A stretch of 64,000 nucleotides of DNA from Streptomyces sp. Tu 3180 (GCF_009852415.1 NZ_WOXS01000002.1:1758501-1822500), one strand, 5' to 3'; positions 39,804 to 50,896 are shown, counted from the stretch's first letter. Notes: generated by a model not told the origin, from the sequence alone. Made by a program: numbers and translations.

Positions 39804-39825
39804 GAGAGCACAGAGTAGCGCTACT
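39786..39825. promoter_or_regulatory. Shared promoter/operator of the MocR/EamA pair
   Basis: The two start codons overlap at 39801-39804 (CATG). -10-like TACGCT (39791-39796, plus) and TACTCT (minus, 39812-39817) lie 5 and 8 bases from the respective ATGs, so both mRNAs look leaderless. AGTAGCGCTACT (39814-39825) is a perfect palindrome, and a related GCTACGCT lies at 39789-39796. Confidence 0.55.
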
Positions 39826-40719
39826 GCCCCGTCCCCGATAGCGGTCACCGCACACCGGGACCGCGCCGGTCTCGGCACCCTCCAGGCCGCCCTCGGCGTC
39901 GTCGCCTTCTCCCTCACCTTCCCGGCCACCGCCTGGGGCCTGGAGGGCTTCGGCCCCTGGTCGCTGGTGGCCGTGCGCAGCGTGCTCGCGGCGGTGATCG
40001 CGGGCGGCTGTCTGCTCGCCCTGCGCGTCCCGCCGCCGGCCCGGCGCCACCGGCCCGGGCTCGCGGTGGTCGGCGCCGGGGTGGTCCTCGGCTTCCCGAT
40101 GCTGACCACGCTGGCGCTGCAGACCTCGACCACCGCGCACGCGGCCGTCGTGGTGGGCCTCCTCCCGCTCACCACGGCGCTGCTGTCCGCCCTGCGCGTC
40201 GGCGCCCGCCCCTCGCGCACCTTCTGGGCGGCGGCCCTCGCCGGGGCCGCCGCCGTCGTGGCGTTCACCGTCCAGCAGAGCGGCGGCGCGCTGACCACGG
40301 CCGACCTGTACCTCTTCGCGGCGCTGCTGGTGTGCGCGGCCGGATACACCGAGGGCGGCCGGCTGGCCCGGGTGATGCCGGGCTGGCAGGTGATCGGCTG
40401 GGCCCTGGTGCTGTGCCTGCCGCTCACCGTGCCCGCCGCCGCGATCGCGCTGACGCTCGAGCCGGTGCGGCTGACCGCGCACAGCGTGACCGGACTGCTG
40501 TGGGTGGCCGCGGGTTCGCAGTTCCTCGGGCTGATCGTGTGGTACCGGGGCATGGCGGCGATCGGCATCCCCAAGGCCAGCCAGTTGCAGCTGGCCCAGC
40601 CGCTGCTCACACTGGTGTGGTCGGTGCTGCTGCTGAACGAGCACCTGACGGTGGCCGCCCCGCTGACGGCCGCGGCCGTGCTCGTGTGCATCGCCGTCAC
40701 GCAACGGGCGCGCGGATGA
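39802..40719 (+). CDS. EamA/DMT family transporter
   Basis: 305 aa with about 10 TM helices in two repeated halves of five, typical of the drug/metabolite transporter superfamily. The C-terminal half keeps the QLAQPLLTLVWSVLLLNE motif. It probably exports an amino acid or related metabolite sensed by the divergent MocR protein. The ATG at 39802 overlaps the opposite start codon. Confidence 0.87.
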   Translation: MRAQSSATAPSPIAVTAHRDRAGLGTLQAALGVVAFSLTFPATAWGLEGFGPWSLVAVRSVLAAVIAGGCLLALRVPPPARRHRPGLAVVGAGVVLGFPMLTTLALQTSTTAHAAVVVGLLPLTTALLSALRVGARPSRTFWAAALAGAAAVVAFTVQQSGGALTTADLYLFAALLVCAAGYTEGGRLARVMPGWQVIGWALVLCLPLTVPAAAIALTLEPVRLTAHSVTGLLWVAAGSQFLGLIVWYRGMAAIGIPKASQLQLAQPLLTLVWSVLLLNEHLTVAAPLTAAAVLVCIAVTQRARG

Positions 40720-40808
40720 GGAGCGTCCACGGCCCGCTGCCGGGCGGCGCGCTCCGCCGTAGACTCGACGCCACGGACCGCTGCTCCCGCACCTGTGAGG
40801 AGGCCCCG

Positions 40809-41015
40809 ATGCACGCAACCGTGGGTGACCAGCTTGTCCAGCACGGCAGGGTGGTCGGCCAGCACGACAAGGTCGGCGAGATCGTCGAAGTGATGGGGCA
40901 GGAGGGCAACCCGCCCTACCGCGTCCGTTTCGAGGACGGCCACGAGGGCGTGTGCTCGCCCGGCCCCGACACCGAGATCCGGCACCGGACGACGACCCCG
41001 ACGACCCGGCGGTAG
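40809..41015 (+). CDS. DUF1918 domain protein
   Basis: 68 aa, the full length of the family. The pattern VGDQLVQHG...GEIVEV...GNPPYRVRFEDGHEG is the DUF1918 signature, a small SH3-like beta barrel found across actinobacteria. Function unknown. GAGGAGG lies 5 bases before the ATG. Confidence 0.88.
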   Translation: MHATVGDQLVQHGRVVGQHDKVGEIVEVMGQEGNPPYRVRFEDGHEGVCSPGPDTEIRHRTTTPTTRR

Positions 41016-41035
41016 ATCAGCGCGGGGGTTTCGCC

Positions 41036-41059
41036 GGCCGCCGGTGACGGTCGGCGGCC
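41036..41059 (+). terminator. Hairpin after the DUF1918 gene
   Basis: A perfect 8-bp stem (41036-41043 with 41052-41059) and an 8-base loop, 20 bases past the stop codon. Beyond it, up to 41268, I see nothing definite apart from the space for the next promoter. Confidence 0.5.
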
Positions 41060-41268
41060 ACCCGCGCCCTCGCCGCGGACGCCTTGCGCCGCGCCCTCCC
41101 TTCGCACCCCCTCGGCACCCCACCGGGCCGCCCGGTCACGGCCCGTTCCGCGGGGATCTCCCACCCCTGCGATCGATCATCGATACTTCGGAGTAACGTG
41201 CACGGACGGAGCAGGCACCGGGACCCGGCGGACCTGCCACAGCCGTAAGCAGTAGCGAAAGGGACGAT

Positions 41269-42129
41269 GTGACCGACATCGAACGCGTCGGAGTGGTGGG
41301 CTGCGGTCAGATGGGCGCGGGGATCGCCGAGGTGTGCGCCCGGGCCGGACTGGACGTCAAGGTCGCCGAGACCACCGGCGAAGCCCTGGAGATCGGCCGT
41401 ACCCGGCTGTTCACCTCCCTGTCCAAGGCGGCCGAGCGCGGCAAGATCACCACGGAGGAGCTCGAGGCCACGCAGACGCGGCTGAGCTTCACCACGGACC
41501 TCGGCGAGTTCGCCGACCGTGATCTGGTGATCGAGGCCGTCGTCGAGAACGAGCAGGTCAAGACGGAGATCTTCCAGGTGCTGGACCAGGTGGTGAGCCG
41601 GCCGGACGCGATCCTGGCCTCCAACACCTCCTCCATCCCGCTGGTGAAGCTGGCGGTCGCCACCTCGCGGCCCGACCACGTGATCGGCGTCCACTTCTTC
41701 AACCCGGCGCCGGTGCAGCAGCTGGTGGAGCTGATCCCGGCGCTCACCACCTCCGAGGGCACGCTGAGCCGTGCCCAGGTGTTCGCCGAGAAGGTGCTGG
41801 GCAAGCACGCGATCCGCGCCCAGGACCGCTCCGGTTTCGTGGTCAACGCGCTGCTGATCCCGTACCTGCTCTCCGCGATCCGGATGTTCGAGTCGGGCAT
41901 CGCCAGCCGGGAGGACATCGACAACGGCATGGAGATGGGCTGCGCCCACCCGATGGGCCCGCTGAAGCTGTCCGACCTGATCGGCCTGGACACGGTGGCC
42001 TCGGTGGCGTACTCGATGTACGAGGAGTACAAGGAGCCGCTGTACGCCGCTCCCCCGCTGCTGCAGCGCATGGTCGACGCGGGGCGCCTGGGCCGCAAGA
42101 CCGGCTCGGGGTTCTACACCTACGGCTGA
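41269..42129 (+). CDS. 3-hydroxybutyryl-CoA (3-hydroxyacyl-CoA) dehydrogenase
   Basis: 286 aa. NAD-binding GVVGCGQMGAGIAE at the N-terminus, the HFFNPAPVQQLVE motif with the catalytic His, and HPMGPLKLSDLIGLD are typical of the Hbd/PaaH family. It oxidises or reduces 3-hydroxybutyryl-CoA in butanoate or fatty acid metabolism. The GTG start gives the standard N-terminus. Monocistronic, with a long hairpin after it. Confidence 0.93.
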   Translation: MTDIERVGVVGCGQMGAGIAEVCARAGLDVKVAETTGEALEIGRTRLFTSLSKAAERGKITTEELEATQTRLSFTTDLGEFADRDLVIEAVVENEQVKTEIFQVLDQVVSRPDAILASNTSSIPLVKLAVATSRPDHVIGVHFFNPAPVQQLVELIPALTTSEGTLSRAQVFAEKVLGKHAIRAQDRSGFVVNALLIPYLLSAIRMFESGIASREDIDNGMEMGCAHPMGPLKLSDLIGLDTVASVAYSMYEEYKEPLYAAPPLLQRMVDAGRLGRKTGSGFYTYG

Positions 42130-42147
42130 TCACGAGGAGAGGCGCCC

Positions 42148-42184
42148 CGCGGGCCCGGCACCCCGTCGGGGTGCCGGGCCCGCG
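42148..42184. terminator. Bidirectional terminator
   Basis: A perfect 17-bp stem (42148-42164 with 42168-42184) and a 3-base loop between convergent genes, the longest perfect hairpin in the window. Confidence 0.93.
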
Positions 42185-42187
42185 GCG

Positions 42188-42715
42188 TCAGATCCTGAGG
42201 TGGTGCAGCAGGAGTAACGCGGCCGCCATGCCGGCGGCCGGGACCTCGCCGCGGGCGACCAGGTCGGGGACCAGCTTGAGGGGCACCCACTCCCGGCGGT
42301 CCGACTCGAAGTCGTCCACGGGGTGGCCGACGTACTCGCCCTCGTCGGCCCAGTAGACGTGGTGCCGGGCGTCGGTGAGGCCGTTGGACGGCTCCACGCT
42401 CACGAGGTGGCGCAGGGGGCCCGGCCGCCAGCCGGTCTCCTCCTCCAGTTCCCTGGCGGCCGCCCCGGCGATGTCCTCGCCGTCCTCGACCACGCCGGCC
42501 GCGAGTTCCCACCCCCAGCTGTCGGTGATGAAGCGGTGGCGCCAGAGCAGGAGGACCTCGTTGGCCTCGTTCACCACCGTGGCCGCGGCGACGGGCCGCA
42601 GCCGTAGGAGGAAGTGGTCGAGATGCCGGCCGTCCGGCAGTTCGACATCCGCGAGATTGACGCTGAACCAGCGATTCGCGTACACGGTCTGTTCGTTCCG
42701 CTTCGTCCACTGCAC
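42188..42715 (-). CDS. NUDIX hydrolase
   Basis: 175 aa. The Nudix box GVVEDGEDIAGAAARELEEE followed by TGW fits GX5EX7REUXEEXGU. It hydrolyses a nucleoside diphosphate linked to another group, possibly ADP-ribose. The GTG at 42715 was chosen because GGAAGGTGG lies upstream; the frame is open to 42781 but without a ribosome site. Confidence 0.88.
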   Translation of the reverse strand: MQWTKRNEQTVYANRWFSVNLADVELPDGRHLDHFLLRLRPVAAATVVNEANEVLLLWRHRFITDSWGWELAAGVVEDGEDIAGAAARELEEETGWRPGPLRHLVSVEPSNGLTDARHHVYWADEGEYVGHPVDDFESDRREWVPLKLVPDLVARGEVPAAGMAAALLLLHHLRI

Positions 42716-42837
42716 AGTTCTGCCACCTTCCGACGGGTAAGGGGGAATATCGCAGCAGGAAGGGTCCGGCAGCAGGCGCACGGGAGGCCGCCCGCGGTGC
42801 AGCGAAGGCGCGCGCCGGGCGCGGTGGAGGCGCGTGC

Positions 42838-42865
42838 CGGGCGCGGTGTCCCCGGACCGCGCCCG
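42838..42865 (-). terminator. Hairpin downstream of the TPR regulator gene
   Basis: A perfect 10-bp stem (42838-42847 with 42856-42865) and an 8-base loop, 13 bases after the stop codon. Confidence 0.65.
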
Positions 42866-42878
42866 TCCTGCGCCCGTC

Positions 42879-44219
42879 CTACAGGGGTACGCGCAGCGCC
42901 CCGTCGATGAGTTCGGCCGCCTCAGCCGTGCCGGCGCAGCCGCTGCGCACGAGGTGCTCGCGCACCGCTCTCAGTCTGTCGCGCAGCCGCCGCGACTCCA
43001 TGCCGCGGGCCTGTTCGGCCATCCGCACCGCGATGGCCACCGCGCTGTCGGCGTTGCCCTGGCGCAGTTCGATGGTGCTCAGCATGGCCAGCCGGTGCAC
43101 CCGGCCCCGGTCGTGCGCGGGGGTGTCCACGGCCGCCGCGGCGTGCTCGCCGGCCGCCGCCAGCTCACCGAGGCTCAGCAGCGCCTCCGCCACCTGGACG
43201 TTGACCAGGCCGGGCTGGACGTAGCCGGTCTCGTCGGGTTCGTGTCCGCGCCGGATGCGCTCGGCCGCCTGCTCGGCCCGCCGGATGCAGGACAGCGCGC
43301 TCGTGGCGTCGCCGAGGTGCGCGTAGGCCTTGGCCTGCATCGCGTACAGGTCGGAGGCGAGCGCCGGGGTGATGTGCCTGCCGGCCGCGCGCAGCGCCGC
43401 CTCCGCGAACGCGACGGCCTGCCGGTGCTCCCGCATGTACAGCGACTGGTTGACCAGCAGCGCTATCACGTACGCGCCGAGCCCCCGGTCGCCGCTGGCC
43501 TTCGCGAGCCTCAGCGCCTGGTGGAAGTAGCGCTGGGCGAGACCGTGCGCGTCGGAGTCGTACGCGCAGATGCCGGCGATCGCCACCAGCCCGCCGGTGG
43601 CCCGGTGCAGTTGCCGGCCGGTGGCGTCGGTGTACCTGCCGCGCAGCAGCGGGGCGGCCTCGGCGTTGAGGAAGCCCACGATCCGGGCGCGCGTCGCGAT
43701 GCCGCCGGCCTTGCGGTACATCTGCTCGTAGTGGGTGCGGGCGGCGCGCAGCATGTCGAGGTCGCCCGGGGTGACCCGGTGCCGGCCGCCGCGGGAGACG
43801 TCCACGTCCTCGGGCGGGTTCTCCCACTCCCACACGGGCATCACGGCGGGCGTCCCGGTGACCGCGGGCGCGTCGAGGACGTGCGGGCGCCGCTGCTGGT
43901 CGGAGCGCCACAGGGCGGTGGCCCGTTCGACGAATCCGCAGAGCGAGCCGGTGTGCGCGGCGGGCGGTTCGCCGGGCACGCCGAGCCCGATGTCGTCGAG
44001 GGTGACCGGGCGGTGCAGCCGGGCGGCGAGCACCTCGCAGATCAGGTCGGGCACCTGCCCCCGGGGCCGCTGTCCCTTCAGCCACCGGGCGACGGCCGTG
44101 TGCTCGTACCTGAGCGACAGGCCGCGCGCCCGTCCGGCCTGGTTGACGTGCGCGGCCAGACCCGCGTGCGAGATCCCGGCCTCGTCCAGGATCGCGTCGA
44201 GGAGGGTGTTGGGTTGCAT
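42879..44219 (-). CDS. TPR-containing transcriptional regulator (NsdA/NsdB-like)
   Basis: 446 aa. The N-terminal region (1-70) has a helix-turn-helix-like segment (LLDAILDEAGISHAGLAAHV and YEHTAVARWLKG); the rest is helical and has TPR-like repeats (for example QRYFHQALRLAKASGD and AYAHLGDATSALSCIRRAE). The layout matches large Streptomyces regulators such as NsdA, which repress sporulation and antibiotic synthesis. That link is by similarity from memory. ATG start at 44219. Confidence 0.75.
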   Translation of the reverse strand: MQPNTLLDAILDEAGISHAGLAAHVNQAGRARGLSLRYEHTAVARWLKGQRPRGQVPDLICEVLAARLHRPVTLDDIGLGVPGEPPAAHTGSLCGFVERATALWRSDQQRRPHVLDAPAVTGTPAVMPVWEWENPPEDVDVSRGGRHRVTPGDLDMLRAARTHYEQMYRKAGGIATRARIVGFLNAEAAPLLRGRYTDATGRQLHRATGGLVAIAGICAYDSDAHGLAQRYFHQALRLAKASGDRGLGAYVIALLVNQSLYMREHRQAVAFAEAALRAAGRHITPALASDLYAMQAKAYAHLGDATSALSCIRRAEQAAERIRRGHEPDETGYVQPGLVNVQVAEALLSLGELAAAGEHAAAAVDTPAHDRGRVHRLAMLSTIELRQGNADSAVAIAVRMAEQARGMESRRLRDRLRAVREHLVRSGCAGTAEAAELIDGALRVPL

Positions 44220-44481
44220 TCGGGCCCCCCGGTGAATCGGTGCCGTCAGAGTAGTGGCCGGCCGTTCACACGGGGTGTGAACGGAGTGCTCGAATCCATA
44301 GGGTGCGCGCGCTGTCGCGGAGAGTTCCCGGCCGGTTGACTGAATTGCCTCGAAAGAGGCCGGCCGGGCCGCCGGCTCCCCCTCGTACAGTGCGGCGGCC
44401 CGTCTCCGCGCCGTCCGCCCGGCTGCCTGCCCGACACTCCGTGGCGGGGCGGACGGCGTGCGGCCCCGACGGCTCCCCCGG
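44220..44481. other. Intergenic gap without recognised features
   Basis: 262 bases between the start of the TPR regulator and the end of the phosphatase gene. It must hold the regulator promoter. A short inverted stretch around GGCCGGCCGGGCC (about 44359-44372) is GC-rich but not clearly structured. I see no ORF here. Confidence 0.3.
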
Positions 44482-45663
44482 TCACGCCGGGAACCGCAGG
44501 TGACCGGTCGGGCGCAGGCTCGCCGTGGTCGCTCGCGTGGGTCCCCGCGCCCCCGAGGGAGCGCGGGGAGACGGACGCTCGTTCGCGAGGACCAGCAGGG
44601 CCACGTCGTCCTTGGGCGGCCCGGCCGTGTGGTGCAGGAGTGCGTCGAGGACCGTGTGCAGCACGCCCCGGGGGGTGCGCGGGTGTTCGCGTGCGGCGTC
44701 GGTGAGGACGTCGCGCAGGGGGAAGAACCGGCCGTCGGCGTCCCGTGCCTCCTCGGCTCCGTCCGTGTGCAGGACGAGTGTGTCGCCGGGCAGCAGGCGT
44801 TCGCAGGCGACGACGGGGAGTTCGGGCGGCAGCGGGAACAGGCCGAGGGGCGGGAGCGGATCGGCGCGGGCGAGCGGTTCGGCGCGCGCGCCGCTCAGCA
44901 GGTGCGGCCAGGGGTGCCCGCAGTTCAGGGCCCGCACCTCCCCGTCCGGGAGGATCTCCAGCACCAGTACGGTGACGAACTCCTCGGCGGCCGGGCCGTC
45001 GGCGGCGTCCTCGTCACCGGCCCGCTCCCGCAGGTGCCGGGCCACCGCCCGCTCCAGCCGGCGCAGCACCCCGGCCAGTTCGGCCTCGTCGTGCACGGCC
45101 TCGCGGAAGCTGCCGAGGACGGCGGCGACGGTCCCGGCGGCGCCGAGTCCGTGCCCGCGGACGTCACCGATGACGGCCCGTACGCCGTGCTCGGTGGTGG
45201 CCACCTCGTACAGATCGCCGCCGATCCGGGCGTCCTGGTCGGCCGACAGCTGGACGGCGGCGACGGCCAGCCCGTCGACGCGCGGGGGCAGCGGCCGCAG
45301 CAGCGCGCCCTGCGCCGCGTCGGCGACCCGGCGGACCCGCCGCAGTTCGCGCAGCAGCCCGCGCCGGGCGTGCAGCACCAGCCCGGTGCCGACCACACAC
45401 AGCACGGCGCTGCTGACGAGGCGCGCGCTGAGGGCGTCGTCCCGGGCGAGCGGGCAGGTCAGCCGGTAGACGACCGCGGTGGCGCCCAGGGTCGTGGGCA
45501 GTGCGAGGTCGAGCACGCGGCGCAGCGGGTGCCGGCCGCCCCGCCGGACGGCGGCACGGTGGTCGGCCGTGCGGGCCCGGAGCGGCAGGCGGAAGGGCGC
45601 CGGAGTCCGTGGGACGGACCGGGGCGGCACCCCGCAGGAAGTCCCGGCCTTGAAGCGGATCAT
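44482..45663 (-). CDS. SpoIIE-type PP2C serine phosphatase with N-terminal membrane helices
   Basis: 393 aa. Two hydrophobic segments lie at about 58-72 and 85-102. The catalytic PP2C/SpoIIE domain follows (about 150-360), with metal-binding Asp in RIGGDLYEV, IGDVRGHG and LHTDGAEEARD, and DDVALLV at the end. It should dephosphorylate an anti-anti-sigma factor or similar target. I chose the ATG at 45663, after a GGGGGG stretch; the 5' leader then carries a 9-bp hairpin (45697-45720). The last 30 or so residues are encoded by a dispersed repeat and look unconserved. Confidence 0.82.
   Translation of the reverse strand: MIRFKAGTSCGVPPRSVPRTPAPFRLPLRARTADHRAAVRRGGRHPLRRVLDLALPTTLGATAVVYRLTCPLARDDALSARLVSSAVLCVVGTGLVLHARRGLLRELRRVRRVADAAQGALLRPLPPRVDGLAVAAVQLSADQDARIGGDLYEVATTEHGVRAVIGDVRGHGLGAAGTVAAVLGSFREAVHDEAELAGVLRRLERAVARHLRERAGDEDAADGPAAEEFVTVLVLEILPDGEVRALNCGHPWPHLLSGARAEPLARADPLPPLGLFPLPPELPVVACERLLPGDTLVLHTDGAEEARDADGRFFPLRDVLTDAAREHPRTPRGVLHTVLDALLHHTAGPPKDDVALLVLANERPSPRAPSGARGPTRATTASLRPTGHLRFPA
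44521..44560 (-). repeat. Dispersed repeat copy inside the 3' end of the phosphatase gene
   Basis: The segment around GGTCCCCGCGCCCCCGAGGG resembles the reverse-orientation copy at 18234-18275. It encodes the Arg/Pro-rich tail of the phosphatase, so the element seems to have moved the original stop codon. Confidence 0.5.
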
Positions 45664-45799
45664 GCGGATGGCCCCCCATATAGGCCCTGACAGCGCGGAC
45701 CGGCCCAGAAAGGCCGGTCCGATTCTGTCGACCGCATGACCCGATCCGGACGTATCGCCCGGAATTGTCACCCGAACGAGTGAGGTGACCGGTGGTGTC

Positions 45800-45860
45800 G
45801 GGGCGTGCGGGGCGCACGCCCCCGGAAGGGGCGCGGGGGACCGCGCGGCCGGCGACGGCG
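45800..45860 (+). repeat. Copy of a dispersed Streptomyces intergenic repeat
   Basis: Contains GGGGCGCGGGGGACCGCGCG at 45829-45848, close to the copy at 26596-26640. It lies between the phosphatase gene and the end of pheT. Confidence 0.55.
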
Positions 45861-45896
45861 CACGCGTGCCGCCGGCCGACGCGGTCCCCGCGTCCG

Positions 45897-48409
45897 CTAA
45901 CCCCGCAGGACGGCCCCGGTGCGCTCGCCCGCGAGGGCGACCGCCGACTCCCGGGCCGCCGACGCCTCGTCGACGGTCAGCGTCCGGTCGCCCGCGCGGA
46001 ACCGCAGCGCGTACGCCAGGGACTTGCGCCCCTCCCCCAACTGCTCGGCGTTCTCGTACACGTCGAACAGGCGGATGGACTCCAGCAGTTCACCGGCGCC
46101 CTCGCGCAGCGCGGCCTCGACGTCGGAGGCGGGCACGAACGCGTCGACGACCAGTGCGACGTCCTGCGTGGCGACCGGGAAGGTGGAGATGCCCGGCGCC
46201 TGCGGGGTGTCGTCGCCGACCTGCCGGACGGCGTCCAGGTTCAGCTCCATCGCGCAGGTGCGCGCGGGCAGGCCCAGGGTCTTCAGGACGCCCGGGTGCA
46301 GCTCGCCGGCGTGGCCGACGACCTGCTCGGTGCCGTCGACGGTGACCACCAGCTCGGCGCAGCGGCCCGGGTGCCACGGGCCGTACTGGCCCTTGCGGAC
46401 GACGAGTTCGGCCCCTGCCTCGCGGGCGACGGTCCGGGCGGCCTCCACCGCGTCGGCCCAGTCGGCCGGCCGGCCCCTGCCCCACCAGCCGGCCTGCTCG
46501 CGGGCGCCGGCGAGGACCACGGCGACGTGCCGCGGCTGGTCCGGCAGCGCGGCGTTCAGCCCGGCGAGCTCCTCGTCGGTGGGCCGCCGGTCGACGGGCG
46601 GCTGGGCGGCGGTCCGCTGCTCGTGACGCGGGTGGAAGACCAGACCGGTCTCGAACAGCGCGAGGTCGTGGCTGCCGCGTCCGTCGTTGCGGCGCAGCGC
46701 GCCGAGCAGGCCCGGCAGCAGCGAGGTGCGCAGGGCCGGCTCCTCGTCGCTGAGCGGGTTGGTCAGCCTCACCACGCGGCGGGCCGGGTCGTCGGCGTCC
46801 AGGCCGAGCTGGTCGAAGACCTGCTCGCTGAGGAACGGGTAGTTCGGCGCCTCGACGTATCCGGCACCGGCCAGGGCCCGGCCGATCCGGCGGTGCAGCC
46901 GCTGCCGCCCGGTCAGACCGCGTCCGGCCGGCGGCCTGGGCAGCGTGGAGGGCAGGTTCTCGTAGCCCTCCAGGCGGATGACCTCTTCGGCCAGGTCGTT
47001 CGGGTCGGTGAGGTCGGGCCGCCAGGACGGCACGGTGACGATCAGCTCGTCCTGCCCGTGGACGTCGCAGCCGACCTCCTGGAGCCGCCGGACGACGGTC
47101 TCGCGGCCGTACGCGACGCCCGCGACCTTGTCCGGGTGGTCGGCCGGGACGGTGATGGTGCGCGGCGCGGACGGGGCGACGACCTCGGTGACGCCGGCCT
47201 CGGCGGTACCGCCCGCGAGCAGGACCAGCAGGTCCACCGTGCGCTGGGCGGCGGCCGCGGCGGCCTGCGGGTCGACACCGCGCTCGAAGCGGCGGGACGC
47301 CTCGGAGGACAGCTTGTGGCGGCGGGCCGTGCGCGCGATGGAGACCGCGTCGAAGTGCGCGGCCTCGATCACCACGTCCGTCGTGGCGTTCTCCAGGTCG
47401 TCGTGGTCGGCGATCTCCGTGTCGGCGCCGCCCATCACGCCGGCGAGGCCGATCGGGCCGCGCTCGTCGGTGATGACCAGGTCCTCGGCGTCGAGGGTGC
47501 GCACCACGCCGTCCAGGGTGGTGAGCTTCTCCCCCGGCTCGGCGCGGCGCACGCCGATGGCGCCCCGGACCAGGTTGCGGTCGTAGGCGTGCAGCGGCTG
47601 GCCGAGCTCCATCATCACGTAGTTGGTGACGTCGACGGCGAGCGAGATCGGGCGCATGCCCGCCTTCTGCAGCCGGCGCTTCAGCCAGATCGGGGAGCGC
47701 GCCTCGGGGCTCAGACCGGTGACCGTGCGGGCGGTGAAGCGGTCGCAGCCGACGGGGTCGGAGACCCGCACCGGGTAGCCGAAGGCGTTCGGGGCGGGCA
47801 CGTCGAGCAGGGCCGGGTCGCGCAGCGGCAGGCCGTAGGCGGTGGCGGTCTCGCGGGCCACGCCGCGCATCGACAGGCAGTAGCCGCGGTCCGGGGTGAC
47901 GGCGATGTCGAGGACCTCGTCGACCAGCTCGAGCAGCTCGACGGCGTCCTTGCCGACCTCGGTCTCCGGCGGCAGCACGATGATGCCCTTGGAGCCGTCG
48001 TCGCCCATGTTCAGCTCGTCGCTGGAGCAGATCATGCCGCGCGACATCCGGCCGTAGGTCTGGCGCTCGGCGATCTGGAAGTCGCCGGGCAGCACGGCAC
48101 CGGGCAGCGCGACGACGACCTTGTCGCCGACGGCGAAGTTGCGGGCGCCGCAGATGATCTCCTGCGGCTCACCCGTGCCGTTGGCCCGGCCGACGTCCAC
48201 GGTGCAGAAGCGGATCGGCTTCTTGAAGCCCTCCAGCTCCTCGATGGTCGCGACCCGGCCCACCACGAGGGGGCCCTTGAGGTCGGCGCCGAGGTGCTCG
48301 ACGGTCTCCACCTCCAGGCCCGCCGAAATCAGCTTGGCCTGTACGTCACGGCCGGTCTCCGTCGCCGGCAGGTCGACGTACTCCCGCAGCCAGGAAAGCG
48401 GGACCCGCA

Positions 48410-48410
<1 letters not shown>
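45897..48410 (-). CDS. pheT: Phenylalanyl-tRNA synthetase beta subunit
   Basis: 837 aa. Domain order is normal for bacterial PheT: N-terminal tRNA-binding OB domain (about 40-150), B3/B4 editing region (about 200-380), B5 (about 400-480), catalytic-like core, and the C-terminal anticodon-binding FDX-ACB domain (about 745-837, starting [12 protein letters not shown]). It forms the alpha2-beta2 enzyme that charges tRNA-Phe. The ATG shares its A with the pheS stop codon (TGATG), so the two are coupled. Confidence 0.97.
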
Positions 48411-49570
<1,160 letters not shown>

Positions 49571-49627
49571 TCACCGACTCGTGGACGGTTCGTCACGGTT
49601 CTCGGGACACAAAGGTGCCAAAGGCCG

Positions 49628-49633
49628 AGTCTA
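49628..49633 (-). promoter_or_regulatory. Candidate -10 of the pheST promoter
   Basis: Reads TAGACT on the minus strand, about 97 bases ahead of pheS. The -35 is unclear. I see no T-box leader and no Phe-rich leader peptide between it and pheS. Confidence 0.35.
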
Positions 49634-49668
49634 ACGGGGCTGACGTACGCGGATGCGCCCGTGGTTCG

Positions 49669-50805
49669 TCAGGCGAGATACGCCGGTGCCCCCACGGGCA
49701 GCGTAAATCGGAACTCGGCGCCGCCCTCGGGGGCGCGTCCGACCGTGATGGTGCCGCCGTGGGCCTCGACGATTCCCTTGACGATGTACAGCCCGAGGCC
49801 CGTCCCGCCGCGCTTGCTGCCCCGCCAGAAGCGGGTGAAGACGCGGTTCATGGACTCCTCCGGGATGCCGGGCCCCTCGTCGCTCACCGTGACCGACGTA
49901 CCGGCGTCCTCCCGCTCGCGCGGGGACGCCGAGGGCGTGATGTCGATCGTGACGGTTCCCTCGCCGTGGCGCACCGCATTTTCCAGCAGGTTGCTGAGCA
50001 CCTGGTCGACCTTGTCCGGGTCGGCCCACAGGTCGGGCAGCGGGTGCTGGACCCGCAGCAGGAACCGGTCGGCCGGCTGCCCGGCGGCGACGTAGGCCTG
50101 GATGTGCCGTCCGACGGCGGCGCCGATGTCGACGGGCTGGCGCCGCACCTCCAGGCGCCCGGAGTCGATGCGCGATATGTCGAGCAGCTCGGCGATGAGC
50201 CGGGTGACCCGGTCGGCGTCGGCGTCGACGGTCTCCAGCATCAGCCGTTTCTGGTCGTCGGTGAACCGCTCCCACTTGGCGAGCAGGGTGGCGGTGAAGC
50301 CCTTGACGGAGGTGAGCGGGGAGCGCAGCTCGTGGGCGACGGTGGCGATCAGCTCGGCGTGGCTGCGCTCGGTGCGGCGCCGGGCCTCGGTGTCGCGCAG
50401 GGTGACGACGACGCGGCGGACCGGTCCGGTGGGCCGGGCGCGGACGTAACGCGCCGAGACGAGGACCTCGCGTCCGCCGGGCAGCAGCAGGTTGCGCTCG
50501 GGCTGGCCCACCCGGATGGCGAGGCCGCCGTAGGGGTCGGTGAGCTGCCACCAGCGGCGGCCCTCCAGGTCCTCTAACGGCAGGGCCTCCTCGAGCCGCT
50601 GCCCGAGGGCCTGGTCGGCGGGGACGGCCGTGATGCGGACGGCCGCCGCGTTGAAGCAGATCACCCGCCCGTGCTCGTCGGCGACGACGAGTCCGTCGGG
50701 CAGCTGGTCGGGGTCGATGCCGAGGCCGGCCGGATCACCGGGCCGGGGCCCGGGCGGGCGCGCCGTCCGCCGTGCTCCCGGTGCGCTGCTCGTGCCGACG
50801 CTCAT
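49669..50805 (-). CDS. PAS-domain sensor histidine kinase
   Basis: 378 aa, cytoplasmic. A PAS domain (about 30-140) precedes the HisKA domain with phosphoacceptor His158 in AHELRSPL, and an HATPase domain with NLLENAVRHG (N box), DEGPGIP (G1) and GGTGLGLYI (G2). No TM segment, so it senses an internal signal. No response regulator gene is adjacent (orphan). ATG at 50805, GGGATACGGGG upstream. Confidence 0.9.
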   Translation of the reverse strand: MSVGTSSAPGARRTARPPGPRPGDPAGLGIDPDQLPDGLVVADEHGRVICFNAAAVRITAVPADQALGQRLEEALPLEDLEGRRWWQLTDPYGGLAIRVGQPERNLLLPGGREVLVSARYVRARPTGPVRRVVVTLRDTEARRRTERSHAELIATVAHELRSPLTSVKGFTATLLAKWERFTDDQKRLMLETVDADADRVTRLIAELLDISRIDSGRLEVRRQPVDIGAAVGRHIQAYVAAGQPADRFLLRVQHPLPDLWADPDKVDQVLSNLLENAVRHGEGTVTIDITPSASPREREDAGTSVTVSDEGPGIPEESMNRVFTRFWRGSKRGGTGLGLYIVKGIVEAHGGTITVGRAPEGGAEFRFTLPVGAPAYLA

Positions 50806-50896
50806 CCCCGTATCCCACCTCTCGGACCTTCCTCGGGGCGCCCCGTGCTCGAGCCCAGCGGAGAGCTTGGGGAGGGTCCCCGGGCTGGTCACCCTA

